DNA of 64,000 nt from Rotaria sp. Silwood1 (GCA_905250075.1 CAJNOP010000917.1:1-64000); one strand, 5' to 3'. Shown: positions 21,396 to 35,100, counted from the first letter of the stretch. The notes: generated by a model not told the origin, from the letters alone. Numbers and translations: made by a program.

Positions 21396-22363
21396 ACAAG
21401 ATTTGCCAGAATAATTTTTATATTCCCACATTCTAGAACGACTCATCTGTCTCATTCACTTTTTGAAGTACACATAACTCTCGGATTTAAATCCGAAGTT
21501 TCCAGATTTTTTATTTCACCTTTAAGCCAGTTATACCTTTGAAGGCAGCTTTTTTGCGTTCCTCTTGGATACAAAGAAATGCTTGGGATTCAGGTAAGAA
21601 AACTCGCCAGAGAGCAACGAGTAGTGGAAAACAACCTCCGCACCAAAAAGCCATTCGCCAGCCGTAAGATTGACTGTTCATAGTCACAAGATTCCAGATA
21701 ACAGCCATAATAAGTCCAAGTACATAGCCCTGTTGCAGCAATCCTGATAGAAGTCCACGTGCAGGAATGGGTGCATTTTCAAGTGCAGTCGAGGCACAAT
21801 TACCGTAGATACCACCCATACTAACACCGTAAAGAGCCCGAAAAACAATGAATTGTACATACGATTGACAGAAACCCGTGCTAATTCCGATGATTCCATA
21901 GAGAATAATATTCACAATAAGAGGCCATTTACGACCAAATCGATCGCTGGCAACACCAAATAATATGGCACCGACAAAGCGACAACTGAGAGTCATCGTT
22001 ATTCCCCAAGAAATGTCCAATATTGGTCTATCATAGGTCTTGGCAATATTAGTTAGATTGAGTGGAACAATGAAGAAGCCAAAAGAAGCAAAGGTCCACG
22101 CAAGAAAAGCCACAAAGAAAAAAGTAATGTGTTGACGATTAAGCATTCTTAAAATTGTGATAGGATTATCTGGCATAGTCAGGGGTGGTATGAGAGTCGT
22201 GAAACAAGTAATGATATAAGTTTTGATTGTCATAGTCGTGTGTTGAATAGTTCACAAAACAAGATACTTCGTTATAAGTGAGTCCAGTAAAATATAATGC
22301 CTATAAAGAATGCTTAAACTTGTTTGATTCCGTGACACACTGTTGGTGATGAATTCTGACATA

Positions 22364-22395
22364 TACAGTTATTCAAAAAAGTATTCGGATACCTT
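22364..22395. mobile_element. Tc1/mariner-type terminal repeat remnant
   Basis: TACAGTTATTCAAAAAAGTA and the following TTCGGATACC match the typical Tc1 terminus (TA then CAGT...CAAAAGTAT..GG.ACC). No transposase and no matching far end are visible; probably a solo relic. Confidence 0.45.
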
Positions 22396-22700
22396 AATAC
22401 TTTTGCATATTTGTCGATTTAAGAGCTAGAAACAAGATATAATGTCTGTTCTCATCCAAAGATGGTCGTCACTTTTTTCTCGAGTTTTGCGAAATTGTGT
22501 CGTGAAAATCTGATTTTTCTTGATTTACAAGGAGACGAACTGCTTTTTCTTCTAGAGTACGACGAACACTAATTTGTTATTATCCTCTTTTATTGAGCAG
22601 AATACTTGTTAGAAGGAGAAAAATCCTATCTGCTGATAGAATTTTATTTTGAACAGAAAGGTAGTTTTAACTTAAAAATAATCCTCTGTAAGAAGAAGAA

Positions 22701-22762
22701 GGTGTGGGTGTGGGTTTAGATCTTCAGTTCTCTTCCACCCACATCACGCCTGCACCCAACCC
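22701..22762. repeat. Telomere-like palindrome G
   Basis: GGTGTGGGTGTGGGTT, a spacer of about 20 nt, then CCACCCACATCACGCCTGCA and CCCAACCC. Short and partly decayed, but convergent like the others. Confidence 0.75.
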
Positions 22763-24277
22763 AATTATACTTATAATCGTGTACTATATCTAAGAAAACT
22801 GTTGATGGCAGGTCCGTTTGCCCTAGAGAATATGAGACAGATTTGGCTTTAAGGTCAAAAATGATCTAGACACATTAGGTTCAAAGCTTATGATTAGAGA
22901 GAATTTGTCGAATAGCATTAGCAGCTTAAACATCTTCCTAGTGCAAACAAGCAGCCATACTTCAAATATAGCCTCTAGACGATTTTTCAGAGTAGTGATC
23001 TCAAGGATGGTTATTGTTGCTTCACAACAGAATTATCTCGATGATAGGAAGTGATGCTATTATTTTGCCTAGTCTTTTCGAGTTATTGCTCATAGCTGTT
23101 GGCCATCTTTCAAGAATTCAACATTCCACTAGCTGATATTGTCAATTTTTCAACAAGTTTTTATAGAAACTAGAACAAAGCATAGCCATGATATGTGTTG
23201 CTAGCGACTAGACACAGATTGGTCAAGACTAATGATATTGAAACGTTGATCCTTTTGACTTGTGAAGGAAATAACTTATTCTCAAAAATGAGTCTTCGTT
23301 TTCAATCGGCTTTTTTTTCTTTATAGATTGTCTTTGAAGTGTTAGATTAATCTCAACTTCACTTAAATGACAACAAGCTGCTATTTCGAAAATTTCTATT
23401 TTTATGTTAGTTTATGTCTCAGAATTGAAAACGTTAATACGACATACATCATAATTGATTGTATACATTCCAACCAGCGACCGAAATCGAATCGAATCCG
23501 AATGGAGATGCTTTTATTCAGTATTTTTTTTGTCTGGATCAGAAACTCATAGGGAGAAAACAAGAAGAAAGAATCAAAAAGAAAAGTTTAAATATATTCT
23601 TTCACAATTTGAGTGACACTAATTAAATTGACTTAATAATGTTACATGAAACTGATAATTGACCCAAGAGAATTATATAAACACAAAAGAAAAGAATACA
23701 AATTTAGAAGTTATAAACAAGTGTGTTTAATTGCTGTAGACAGAGGTGTTAGTTCTAAATGCATAACTGAATGATGCAGATGTATATCATAATTAAAGTA
23801 TTGTTAGATAGATTTAGCACTCTTTGGGTCAATATTTATTTACGATCTTGCAACAGTGTTTTGTTATCATAAGTTTTATACAAAACAAATTAATTTTTAA
23901 TGATAGACTTCGTGATAAAAAAAAGAAAACAGATTTATGATAATATCGAGATTTCTGAGTGATATCTGCCGATTATTATTTTTGCATTTCTTCTCTGGCC
24001 TATTCCTTTGAAATAAAATATTTATTGAAATAAGCTTTTATCCTTTTAGTATAAGGTTTCCTGGCTAATTTTCGTGTCGATCAGTTTCAAGTTCCAGCTT
24101 GTCCACTTTTAGAAGATATATTCCGCTCATAAAATTTCAATTTTTTTCAAGCATCAATTAGTATCCTAGTTCTCGGGTTCATTACTATCGAACATTTATG
24201 AGTCATTTTATTCAATAGAGTCAACTTTCTATTGTACTTTTTCTTTAAAAAAAAACTAAATAAGGTTTCAATATGTT
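22763..24277. other. AT-rich intergenic, no gene seen
   Basis: Only short frames without recognisable motifs. Confidence 0.4.
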
Positions 24278-26280
24278 CCCAGGTGGAAAAATCTTACAAA
24301 GATCGTATAAGATCCTACAAGATCTTACTGACAATCGGATGTCGCAAGACTCATACTGCATGATCTTACAGAATCGTACAAATATCTTAAGATAAGATTT
24401 GATATGTTTCTTACTGTAAGATGCTATTACGAATCTTATATGATTCTTGCTGTAAGATTCCAGCAAAATCTGACGATCAGAATCTTATAAGATATTGTAT
24501 GATCTTATAAGATCATAATTTAGGTTTTTCTTGTGCAAGTATATTTTTTTATAGCCATACAGTTTGTGAGTTTAAATAATTATTTAAGAAATGAATGTGT
24601 TCGAATTAAAACTCACGTCTTTTCGAAGTAAAAATACATCTCGGAGTGGTGCTTTTCTCTCTGAAAATCAAATCACTAATCGTATTCATTCTATTTAAAC
24701 AAATTTATTGTTGGCTAAGGGAGATATCTTACTAATTGGTTTAGTCATTTACGCTCATAGAAAAAGGTGTTCTCCATATTTTTGTCTAGAGATACAATTA
24801 AGTACTATCTTTTTTTATTTTTTGATGAAATTGTTCAAAATTATCTCACTGTAAGTCTTCAACATAGAGGACTTCTAACATGATAATGGTCACAATCGAT
24901 CATATAAAGAGGCGGGAAACCGTTACAATCATGTTATATACGTTTAAGTTCAGTTGGGTAAGGTTGTACATCGTATTTTTTTTTTCAAAATACGACTAAT
25001 TTGTTTTATATTCAGATATAAATTTTGAAAATTATTTCAGTTTTGTTTTACACATTGAAAATTCTACTGATTTTATTTTACTGTTTTTCTATTTCATCGA
25101 ATAGCTTTTTAATATTTTCATGATATATTTTAATTAGAAAAACTGATGTTGATTTTTTTATTTATTTTAAATCAATGTGAACCAAAATAAATTCCATTAA
25201 ATATCAATAGTTGGCTTATTTTCCGTTAAATTAGAATAATCTAATACTATTATCTATTTACTAATTAAAATACAATGAAATCGATTTAATCACATTAGAT
25301 TTTTAATTTTATTTCATAGTATTATTTAATTTATGTTATACTAGAATAAAAGCAATTGAATGTGAATATTTCATTCTAATTAAAATGAAATTAATCTAAT
25401 AGATTCATTGTATTTTTTATTTTAGACCAAAATCAATTTAACCTAATACCTATTTTTTAATATTATATTTAACAGAAATTAATTGAATGTGATTATTCAT
25501 TTTGTTCGATTAAAATAAAACTATTGTATTAGAGTTATTTATACACATTCAAATTAGACTAAAATAATTTATTTTATTACTTTATTTCACTATTCCAATA
25601 AAAATAAAATTATTTTGATACATTGTTTATTTACAATCGATTTAAAATAATCTTATCTAATATAACATGATTGCAACCATTTTTTTCAAGTTATAGTTAT
25701 GTAATTACTTAAGCTCATTTTAATATTTGACTTTATTTTGTATTACTGTGATTGATTGCCTGAAGACAATATTGAAATTATCAGCAAAGCGAACTCTGAT
25801 TTGTTTTTGATAAAACTAATTTATCTAATTGTATTTTTCAATGTTACAATAATGAAATCGTTTTGTATGCTTTTTTTAAGAATAAATTTTGTCTTAAACG
25901 AAAGCAAGACGATAAAAAAGATAATTGCACACGCTTTTTTTTCTTAAAAAAAAGATCAACGTAAGTAAATCAGTGGCTAGAAAACCAAGTTAGAGAGCGG
26001 CGAATATTACAAGAAAATCAGTTATGCAATGTGTATGATAGCTGTATACAATCTTGCATGAATAATATAAAATCTTACAAGATCACACAATAAGATCATA
26101 TAAGAATCGTACAGTACGATTTAATCAGAAATAGTGGCTTTAAGATTACCATATAGAATCGTACAAGATCTTGTATAATTTTCATATGATCTTATACAAT
26201 CATGCAAGATCTTACATTAAGATCGTGTATATTCTTGTAAGAATCGTATAAGATCTTATCGTCAGATTATTTGACCTGGG
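24278..26280. mobile_element. 2.0-kb non-autonomous element with CCCAGGT ends
   Basis: The left end CCCAGGTGGAAAAATC (24278) and the right end, read on the other strand, CCCAGGTCAAATAATC (26280), form matching termini. Immediately inside both ends lie about 240 bp of inverted subterminal repeats built on AAGATCTTATACGATTCTTA-like words. The interior (about 24530-26030) is very AT-rich with decayed repeats (TTGAATGTGA.TATTCATT and TTAATCTAATA words) and no transposase frame. The CCC-start ends recall piggyBac-like elements, but no TTAA duplication is seen; flanking TATG on both sides might be a short target duplication. The superfamily is unassigned. Confidence 0.7.
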
Positions 26281-27663
26281 TATGAACAGATCAAATATTG
26301 AAAAATGTGACTAGAGCCGGAAAATAGAAAAGTCAATACTTTGTTTAGAAAAAAATCAAAACATGTGAATTATGTAACTTGTGCGACAACAACAACATCT
26401 TGTCTGTGAATGCAAATCAAATGGAGTTGAATCGAATCGATTGAAGGATTTCTTATTCGTTTAGGTCTCTGATTCATACAATCAAAATCAATGGAAGTCA
26501 TAAATACGTCTAATACTTTGAATACGTATTTCAATATCATTAATATTGTGAACATATGTATTTCAATTATTTTTTCAAAAAATGATCAAGATTCTCCGGA
26601 AATAGTATGTTAGAGACGTAGTAATTAAATACTTATCAGATATCTTGTTTTCAATAGTTTGTATTCTATTTATTTGTTGTCTAATATGTTTATGTGAAAA
26701 AATATAATCGATAAAGTTTATTATACGTAGAAACATCATCTACATGTATTTTTAATCAATGTCCTATATATACGAACATACTAGTGTAATTCGATAAATT
26801 TTTATAAAAATAGTTGAATTTCGTACACTCACATTATAAATGCTGCTTAAATATTCAAAGAATGGATGTTGTTACAAATTCTGTTTTTGCTGATTGTATG
26901 GATGTGTATAGCCAATTAAGACGCATCCAATGTTTAAATTTGTCAATACTAGATAGTCAACTAACATAATACATAATTCAAATCTTCGAAATAACAGCTA
27001 CCTCTCAATTTTCTGAAGTTGGAATGAACCTAACTCCTTAAAAGTGGTATATAGGGAAGAACACTTTATACCATCATGATACGTTTTCCGAGTTCTATTA
27101 ACTGATATAAAGCCAATTGAAAATGGCAACTTACATGTGGAAACCTTTCCTCATTGGTAATACAAGAAAAAACATATATTCTCTTACTTAATTGTCGAGA
27201 ACGATAAAATTGAGAATCATAAATTAATGCAAAGCGTTGTTATTTATTGATTTCTGCTTCATTGAGTCTAAATTAAATATCATACAGGAATGAAACGAGT
27301 CAATTAAACATCACGTTGTATGATTTTCACTTAGTGAGGTATACTCATAAATTATTTCAGATGATTGCTTGCTCGTCGGTATCAGATTCAACACAAAATT
27401 CATAGTTGTGAGCATATGCATGACAAATAGCCATCGTTTGCTTACGCACTGTAAATAGATGTGTGCACTGATGTATGAAGCCACTTCATTTTAATAGACT
27501 AATCATAATAAAATCTACCTTTTTGACGTCTCTTGTTACGGTTAATTCTCGTTTGTAAATATGCATAAAACTAAGTTTAAATATAACAAAAATGTTTTAG
27601 ATTTTCGGTTGATTGTAAAATTGATAGTTTTATTGTTTTTTTTTGTACAGTAAAAAGAGGATG
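26281..27663. other. AT-rich intergenic, no gene seen
   Basis: No gene, RNA or clear repeat beyond simple AT-rich runs. Confidence 0.4.
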
Positions 27664-27738
27664 TTGGTATGAATTTGCGTGGAGTGAGTGCGAGTTTGGA
27701 TTTTGTTGAATAGAACATTAAAATCCACACCCATACCT
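27664..27738. repeat. Decayed telomere-like palindrome H
   Basis: TTGGTATGAATTTGCGTGGA to about 27699, then a spacer, then TCCACACCCATACC at 27723-27737. The mirror match (GGTATG with CATACC, GTGGA with TCCAC) is weak but has the same convergent plan. Confidence 0.45.
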
Positions 27739-27844
27739 TCTCTATCAGACGAATTTGACAAAGATATTCATGGCTTACTTGACTTAATATCACGTACTGA
27801 TTGACATAAAATAAGTATTTCTAATCGCTCTCAGTCAAAGGACA

Positions 27845-28030
27845 ATTTACTTCACCATCACGAAAGAGTATTTGTGATATACACCGAGCACTCATTGAGA
27901 GGTGTCCACAACAGAATCGAGTTGTTAGATTTATAAAAGAACTGTTGGAATACAATTCGTCCTCAAGAGTGAACAGTTCTATTGTTCGTCGAGGAGACGA
28001 TGTTCAAAAACACATTTCAACGAATTATTG
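27845..28030 (+). pseudogene. Short coding-like relic, unknown
   Basis: About 60 open codons (SPSRKSICDIHRALIERCPQ and QNRVVRFIKELLEYNSSSRV are part) ending at TGA near 28030. The composition looks coding, but no start, splice sites or family are recognised. Confidence 0.25.
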
Positions 28031-28494
28031 ATACTATGACATAAAAACTGTTTTTCTTCAGAAAAACATTCTTGATGATGTGATCAGTAGTGTGAAATGT
28101 TTGAGATATACATGCGTCAAGGTTGAAACAATGTTCGAGTTATAACTCATTAGCATCTCAGCCGATCGGACTCGAGTTAGTGCTCTAGACAACAACTTTT
28201 AGAGTTCTATTAGCAGTAAAAAACAGAACTATAGAGGAAAAAACAATAGTAAGTGGGTGTATGGCCTAATGTGCCAATATTCGTTTCTTGTGTTTTGCCG
28301 GATTCTTCCCGACTGTTTTGACTAGACCGAATCAGTCATGATAATTAATGAACAACAAACGCGACATCTACATTTGTTCCTAACATCAATGGAATCCTCT
28401 CGCTTGATGATCGACATCTCACACAATTGGTTCATTCAAATCAAACAATATCAGATGATTATAGATATTTAACTACAATTAAATGAAAACAGAA

Positions 28495-29031
28495 TTATTT
28501 TAGTTTAGATGATACATGTTGGATTAGTTGCTCGATTCTGATAACATCGGGATGCATGGAAGACAACGCCTGACAATAGATAGTGGCTGCTTTTTCAAAA
28601 CATGAAAGTGCTTCTTTGAAATCGCCCTGCATTGCGTAAACAAGCTCCATGTTCTCAAGCGTCGATGCAATGTCGGGATGTTGAGAAAGAAAGAACTTTT
28701 GTGAGATTTCCAGGGATAAATTGTAGTGTTTCAATGCAAGATCATTCTAACCGCAACACCGATAAACTTTGCCGATGTTGTTATGTGATCCACCCAACTC
28801 AGGATGATCGGCAGGGAGATTCTTCTGTTGGATGATTAATGCTTCGTGATATTACTCGAGTGCTTTTGAATATTTCTTCTCTTCTTTATAGGTGAGACCC
28901 ACGCTATTGAAGCTCAAGACTACATGCAAATGATCTTCACCGAATGTTTGCTGCCAAATCATCAATGCTTTTTGGTAGAAGTGTAATGCATGCGAATAAT
29001 CACCTTTCTTTTATGATAAATAGCACCAATA
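28495..29031 (-). pseudogene. Tetratricopeptide-repeat protein pseudogene, cut by gap
   Basis: Read leftward from the gap edge, the reading has a frame slip near 29010 and then tandem TPRs: YSHALHFYQKALMIWQQTFG, LSFNSVGLTYKEEKKYSKAL, EYHEALIIQQKNLP, GGSHNNIGKVYRCCG, and ALKHYNLSLEISQKFFLSQH through IASTLENMELVYAMQGDFKE. This is the kinesin-light-chain/NPHP3 type of 42-residue TPR common in bdelloid gene families. In-frame stops occur at about 28854 (TAA after KALE) and 28749 (TAG after RCCG). The 5' part is lost in the N run. Confidence 0.75.
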
Positions 29032-29189
29032 NNNNNNNNNNNNNNNNNNNNNNNNNNNNNNNNNNNNNNNNNNNNNNNNNNNNNNNNNNNNNNNNNNNNN
29101 NNNNNNNNNNNNNNNNNNNNNNNNNNNNNNNTCATCATCATAATATTGAAGTTAGTTAACTAACTAAAATAATAAACGAAGTGAGAATC

Positions 29190-32100
29190 ATGTCCGGTGA
29201 ATTATTATTTGAACTGATTGAAAAAGCTCAATGGTCTTTTGAAAGAAAAATTCATTCATCTGAAAATAATAAATCATGGTCATTAAGTAATAGTAAGTTT
29301 AATTGAGTTCAATGACAATTTTCTTTTTTAACTGTTAAAAATTTTTAGCTTTCAAAAAATGGTTTGGGTATGTTTACCAAAAAAAAAAAACAAACAGGAA
29401 TATTAAATTTATAAATTAATTTAGTTCATCCATAGAAATTTCTCCAAATGCTGAAAGATTTCTTAAACAAAGTGGAAAAAAATCATCTCCAATATCACTT
29501 CATATTCCGTATGTTTAAAAACATCATAAAACTAAAAATAAATTTTATTCATATCACAAATAGATCTAGTCGTTTGGCTTTAGTAATAAACAATACAATA
29601 TGCATAATATCATTGGTTACATCAGATGTTTTATTAGAAATTTCACTTGATTTACCTCGATCAGATGAATATAATTATTTAAATTGTTTAAATTGGTCTA
29701 ATAATGGAAAATTATTAGCTTATGGACATTGGTCAGGTGTTGTTTGTGTTTATTCATCAATTGATGGACAATCATTACATGAATTACCAACTAAATCAGT
29801 ATTAAAATAAATGAAAAAAAAAAACAAACATTTTTTTTTTTTTTATTGTTTAAATTTATTTTTTAGTTTAATCATAATGAAGATTCATTTGTAGAAATTT
29901 GGTTTTCTGGAAGTGATGCATCTCAGTAAGTTATTTTCAATTTTTATTTGTTTTTATTTATGTCTGTAAATAGATTTATTGATTTATTATGTTTAAAACG
30001 TACTGGTGAATTAATTCGATATGTTATGAGTCGTGATCATATAGCATCATGTGCAGAAGATAAATTTGATTTTAATATAAGTTGTGCAATAATTGATTCA
30101 AAACAAAATCAAATTTATATTGTTCCTTTTAATACAAAATCAATTTCAGTATGGAAAATTATTGATACAACTCCATTTATAATTAAAATAAAAGAAATTA
30201 TTGATGAAAATAATGATGATATTTATATTTATGGTCTTGCACTTTCACCAAATGAATCTTGTCTTGTATCAATATTATCTGATCAATCGATTATTCTTTA
30301 TCAAAATAATGAACAATTTCGTTGTTTATCAAAAGTAAGACTTTAGTTTCTTTTTTTGTTTTATAAAATACAATTATTTCTTTTTTTAGTTAAAAATTCC
30401 TGATAATCGATTGTTTATTTGTGATTTCAGTTATTGGGATAATAAAGTATGTTTTCATTGAATTATTTAAAAAAGTAAGAACTTATTTTTAATATAGACT
30501 TTAATATTATTTTATTCTGATGGTTCAATAAGTTTTCATGAAGGTATAGAAACATTAGAAGAATATCGTTATGAATCTAATCAATTAAATGAATGGCCAC
30601 ATTTTTGTCATCAAACTTCCAATGAATTATATTTAATTGATTGTGAAATAATAAATAATATTAAAGATGATATTGATGAAGATAATATAAATATAATATC
30701 ACGTTTATTTCGTTCATTAAAATATTCAACTGAATTAATAAATGAACGATTAATATTATTTGAACATAGTGATCCTTGTCGTTTAATAGAAAATTTAACT
30801 ACAAAAGGTGAATATGGTCAAGCATTACGTGTTTGTAAAGTTTTTAATCGAACAGATTTATCTGATCAAATTCATGAACAAGCATTACGTTTATCATCAT
30901 CACAAATTGATCCTCATTTAACAAGAATTCAATCACGTCTTCATGTTCTTCAATTATGTACAACTATTTTATATTCAACATTTGATGAACAATTATATTT
31001 AATACAATTTGGTCTTAATCAAGCAACAAGAAAACAATTATTTGATAATTTATTTTATTCAGATCAACCATTTTTTCAAACAATTTATGATGAAAATTTA
31101 TATTTAAAAGATGTTCAACAAAAACAAATTTCATTAAATATTTCACAAAAACAAATTTTACTTTATAGAAGAAAATTATTAGATGAAAAAAGAAAATTAA
31201 TTTTATATGATGATCTTATAAATAAATATAAAATATTTCAACAATATCAATCAAATATTTTTGAAAAATTTAGAGAATGGGATTATAAACAAATTGCATT
31301 AAGATTAACTAGAGTAAGAATAAATTTTATTTATATTTTTTAAACTCTTGAATTTCGAATATTCTATACGAATCATCAAACTATTAGTCAGTCTTATTGC
31401 GATTTTAAAACTATTTTTTTTTTCCTAATATCTATATTTAATCGGCTCAACAAATCTTATTCTTTGCTATGTATACTATGAGGATCATATGTAGAGCCTA
31501 TCAGGTTCAGAACCAAACTGGCGAACTCCTATGACAGGTCTATAATATGAAATAAAACACGATTATAATCTTGAAGGTGTTGATGACAAATGTTTTTCAT
31601 GGCTATTTATTCTACTTTAGGAAGGACATTTGAAAGGTTTAAGATTAGTATTAGAACGTGCTATTCCATCAATATCATCAATCGATCTTTTATCAATATT
31701 AAATGAAATTCCTGAAACAATTCCATTGAATGAATATGAAGATTTAATTCCAAAATATTCATTAATTGAACAAAAAAAAGAATTTGATCGAAAAGAAAAT
31801 GATTGGAGTAATGAATATCTATCTTCATATGACGAAACACAAGAAAATATTGATCAATCATTATTTATTGAATGGTATAAGAAAAAAATTCTTTCATTTG
31901 AATCATTTGGTCTTATTGAAAATGCTCTTCAATTATGTAAACATGCTTTAGATATTGAAGATTTTAAAGAATTTTCTTCTATTTATAATAATCTTTATCT
32001 TGAATTTTTATTAAATAAAACATCTGATCAAGATTTAACATTAGAACAAATTAATAATATGTCAGAAGAAGATATTATTGATTTAATATTAACATTTAAA

Positions 32101-35100
32101 AATAATTCAACACAAGATGATATTGATAAACGTATTCAACAAGTATTATTACCATCAATGGATTTAATTCAAAAATCAAATGAATATTTAAAAAATGTTT
32201 TAATTAAAAAATTACAAAATGATATTGATATTTATCTAATAATTAATTCATTTAAATTAAAATCAAATTTAAAACAACATGATTTTGATCAATTAATTAA
32301 AGAATTAATATTAAATGTTAATTCAATTAATCAAATATCGATTTGTCAACAATTATTAACATTAATTAATGATAAACAAAATTTAGAATATATTATTGAG
32401 TAAAAATTTTGTTTTTCTTTTTATCATTCTAATTCTTCTTTGTTTTTTTACTTTAAAGATCATGTCGAATTTTTATAAAATGGTCTATTCCAATGATTCC
32501 ATCAGAAATGATTAAAATTTTGGTGAGTTTGAAGTAGACAAAGAAAAAATTCTCTTCTAATTAAATAATAAATTGTAAAAACAATAGGAATCAGAAGAAT
32601 CATTATCAAATGCAATCGTTCTTCTTACACAATCAGCAATCAAAGAAGAGTAAGTTATATACCAATAGATCAATGTGTCAGGTTTTATATAACTTCTATA
32701 GTGTCATAGAATACGATATGTTTGTTGTTTCTCGACTAGCATTTTTTTCTATATAAACATTGTTTAATTTGAACAAAATAAAACTTTTTAGAATGAATAA
32801 AATAAATATTTCAATTGGTACTGAACTATATCATGATCTTGAACGAATATGTCGTCATCGTTTATCATCTCAAACACTTTCAAATGTAAAAGAATAAATT
32901 TATTTATTTTTTTAAACATTAAAACAAAAAAAAACCATTTATTTAAATTTAGTTATTTGTTTCAAGTTTATTAAAATCAGATAGTATTGAATGTTTTCAA
33001 ATTGTTCGTTCAATGTTATTACGTAATCATATTCCATTAATAATTCAAGCAGCAATTGATTATATTGATTCAGCAAAAAATGGACAAGATAAAAGTATTC
33101 TTCTTGCCAAGTAAAACAAAAAAATAAATATAATATTATTTATTAAATCTAAAATATTTTTTATTAGACATTGTTTAGATTTAGTTGATGATCAATCATT
33201 AGTTGTTAATGAACGAAATTTAATTGAATCACAAAATATTTGTGATTTTTTTCATTATTCAATAACACCTTTAGAAAGTAAATTTTAATAGAATTAATTA
33301 TATTAATTTTACTTTGTTATTAAGTTCGTCGTCATCCAAATCCTATACAAATAATTCCTGCTATTCTTAATTCAAATCCTCAAGCTTATAAAAATACAAG
33401 CAAAGTAAAAGAATTTTATTTTATCTGAGAAAAAAAAACTGAATTATTTCATTTTTAAGTTAATATCATTATCATTATATCTTCCAACTGGAAATAAACA
33501 AGATAAAAAAGATCGATGTATGCTTTATATTGCTGAACATTGTCTTAAAGTAATTCATTTTTTTTAATTCGAATGAGCAACGAAAGATCTTCTCAGAATT
33601 CTCCTGACAGAATCATGAATAAATTTGATCAGATTCTACAAGAATTTCATTGGAATTCGAACCTCTGTAGTCACAAATGGTATCATATATTAGTGTTTTT
33701 GTTTACTTGACATGTTTGAAGTTCATAGGAACAGTTTTTGAGAAAAATTTGATTTAGACTAAATTTCTTTGTTTTAATGAATATTTTCCGATTTGATTTC
33801 TATTTAAAAGATCAATGATTTAAATATGTGTTGGGAATTATATTCTTCATTAGTTGAAGAAAATTATGGTCCATCATGGAAAAGCTGTTGGGAATTAATT
33901 AATAAAAATCCATCATATATTAATCAATCAATATTATCATTTATTAGTCTTCATTGTGATGAAATTCTATTGGATGATGTTCTTAAAAAATCGATTTCTA
34001 TTCGAGATCAATCAATACCAAATGTTAGTTTTTAGGTTTTTTTTTTTTTAATTTTTATTAAAAAATAGTTAATTTTAGGAAGAATATCGAATTACATCAA
34101 CTTATTCATATTATACAAATTCATTTTATGATCGAGATTATTCTCAACAGGTTTGTTTCTTTTATTCGTTTTATTCAAATCTTTTATATAAATTATTTAG
34201 ATGGAATTAAAAGAAATTCCATTATTAAAATCTCCACCGATTGGTATGTAACAAATGAAGAAAATCAATTGAAATTGAAATTGAAAATTATTTTAGATGA
34301 AAAAAGTGCAATAAAATATGTCAATATTGATACACCATTATTTATCATGATTTATTTAGCATCAAATACAAGTGTAAGTTCATATTTTCATAGAAAAAAT
34401 AAATTCAAACGATATACTTGGGATAATTTTATTTTGATATTTGATCGTGAAACTAAAGTGAACTGTTATTTTTTTAGTACCATCGGATTCCCTTTGATCA
34501 CATAAAAATCTGATTAATCATTTCACATTTGTACTGACTTTAACGATATAGAAAAAGTACTCTGTTTTATTGTCTTAAAATCAAGATTATCACGAGATCA
34601 CCACCAGAATTAGAAGAGGAGATTGGTAGAAGATTTTTGCTGAAGGTCACTGAATTTAAGAAAGAAACGTTAAAGAATTGTTGAGAATTCGTAAGCGATA
34701 AAAATAATAAAATGCTGAAACTACGCTGAAGAAAAACGAAAATTTTTCAAGATTTGAATATACATTCCTTCTCAATGCCCTCATTCGAAATATTTTTACT
34801 TAAAATTATCGTTTAATACGACTATCACTTCTCTTAAGTTACATTAATAAATATATGCTATCGAATACGAAACTGTTATAAGATTTGAAAGTACAGTAGA
34901 ATAATCTCACGAGTAAAGCATTCAAAGTGATTCATTCCTTTTTTTTCCATATTTTATCTGTTAGTAACTGATCCGTAGACTAGGAAACATTTAAGATAAG
35001 ATAAAATTATATTTTCAAATTTTGCACTCATCGAGATCGTAATTAAATTCCAGAACTATTCCACATAGTATGGCAAAGATATGTGCTTTTCTATAGGTAC

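Larger units (their letters stand above)
19299..22233 (-). pseudogene. JEN-like carboxylate MFS transporter, split and frameshifted
   Basis: The first block (22233 down to about 21527) gives about 235 residues of a major facilitator protein. It has the MFS loop motif FGVASDRFGRKW, GFCQSYVQFIVFRALYGVSM, GGIYGNCASTALENAPIPAR and GLLSGLLQQGYVLG, closely matching the fungal JEN1/JEN2 monocarboxylate proton symporters. The second block (about 20140-19668) continues with LVGGLQLLAHGSQDLYPDF, corresponding to the JEN signature NxxSHxSQDxxxT but with N, S and T replaced. The last part (about 19683-19299) reads HLMELTPLELRSFVIGTVYE through a final helix (YNYGIAIAIVV). Lesions: a one-base loss near 19684 (GILP to HLMEL) and a 1.4-kb interruption at the cytoplasmic loop (20140-21510), which holds repeats. 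A GTATAA donor lies at 21527, but the visible acceptor (CTTCTAG, 20139) does not keep phase. The gene is visibly less AT-rich than NBAS. Fungal origin by transfer is an inference. Confidence 0.8.

Noticed and set aside
24278..26280. The clusters of AAGATCTTATAC words as a CRISPR-like array
   Set aside because: Words are irregularly spaced, palindromic, mirrored at two ends of one unit, and in a eukaryotic genome.
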